Shown here piece after piece: positions 63,782 through 64,000 of a stretch of DNA of 64,000 nt (positions are counted from its first letter, which is position 1; each line of letters opens with the position of its first letter). The stretch is taken from contig DEWK01000015.1 in the NCBI GenBank assembly GCA_002363615.1, positions 62,001 to 126,000 on the forward strand, given 5' to 3'. The stretch comes from Lachnospira sp. UBA3212. GTDB lineage: Bacteria; Bacillota; Clostridia; Lachnospirales; Lachnospiraceae. Under the pieces are notes generated by a model that was not told where the DNA came from, searched no databases, and saw nothing but the letters and a program-made list of their open reading frames with translations. Both the position numbers and the translations under genes were made by a program.

Positions 63782-63935
63782 ATAGCTTATAACTGCAAAA
63801 ACAGACATTATTAAAATCAATGCAGTTATTATAACTTTCTGTCCAACAAATACTCCAAATACTCTTGGACTTTTTTTGAAAATACCGAACTTAGCAAACC
63901 CTTTATTTATCGGGCTTTTAGAGGGTAAAAAAAGA
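63755..63935 (-). pseudogene. possible membrane-protein remnant between tRNA copy and terminator
   Basis: On the minus strand an open frame runs from the end of the tRNA-Gly copy to TAG at 63755. It encodes KSPRVFGVFVGQK, then a hydrophobic segment ITALILIMSVFAVIS and a basic end. There is no start with a ribosome site, and the frame continues into the tRNA, which is not coding. It may be the C-terminal scrap of a membrane protein left by recombination, or chance. I do not recognise a family. Confidence 0.3.

Positions 63936-64000
<65 letters not shown>

Overview
The window looks like chromosome of a plant-polysaccharide-degrading Lachnospiraceae (Butyrivibrio/Roseburia/Lachnospira-like Firmicute). 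The basis is strong AGGAGG-type ribosome sites, large secreted multidomain glycosidases with Ig-like and Lys-rich modules, a domain-permuted GH3 enzyme, CotH proteins, BspA-type leucine-rich proteins and a SigA-like RpoD. The genus assignment is inference.

Layout. 1-2100: the end of a Ca2+/Na+ antiporter and an AI-2E family permease. 2118-12149: three tandem secreted GH43 arabinanase-like enzymes sharing one catalytic module but with different accessory modules. 12180-25080: a HAD phosphatase, a Cthe_2159-like beta-helix protein, an SDR oxidoreductase and divergent permuted GH3 glucosidase, MutY, a BspA-like LRR protein, a eukaryote-type HisA homologue and a secreted transglutaminase-like protein. 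25239-28898: a visibly AT-rich accessory block. 29066-39631: an unknown protein, aminopeptidase P, a lipid kinase, the primary sigma factor and two tandem CotH proteins. 39921-58758: glutamate synthase GltBD, signal peptidase I, an acetyltransferase, a cysteine hydrolase, PepF, a histidine phosphatase, a zinc-ribbon protein, a GGDEF-EAL protein, a solute-binding lipoprotein, a glucosaminidase and a beta-helix/LRR surface protein. 58848-64000: a 5-kb islet between two identical tRNA-Gly(GCC) genes, carrying a fused serine-dehydratase-like enzyme and a complete polar amino acid ABC importer.

Most interesting system. The AT-rich block on the minus strand (25555-28837) matches the yydFGHIJ epipeptide locus of Bacillus subtilis, with gene order F-I-J-G-H. 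A 56-residue precursor too short for standard gene calling carries an LWYFVRS core. Its Val36 and Ile44 fall at exactly the residues epimerised in YydF (recalled from the literature). It is followed by an attenuator-like terminator, an ABC ATPase, a permease, a radical SAM epimerase and an M50 membrane protease. The epimerase gene is broken twice (a frameshift near codon 41 and an in-frame TGA at codon 182), although its CxxxCxxC motif and the tandem Cys222-Cys223 remain. The cluster is flanked by an IS30 transposase remnant and short direct repeats, so it looks like a horizontally acquired epipeptide locus in which toxin maturation has been lost while export/immunity genes remain open.

How the rest fits together. 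The GH43 enzymes, the GH3 enzyme and the Cthe_2159-like protein suggest breakdown of arabinan/pectin side chains. The LRR, transglutaminase-like and beta-helix proteins share a Lys-rich C-terminal module that may serve in surface attachment. The tRNA-bounded islet suggests uptake and deamination of a hydroxy- or thiol-amino acid.
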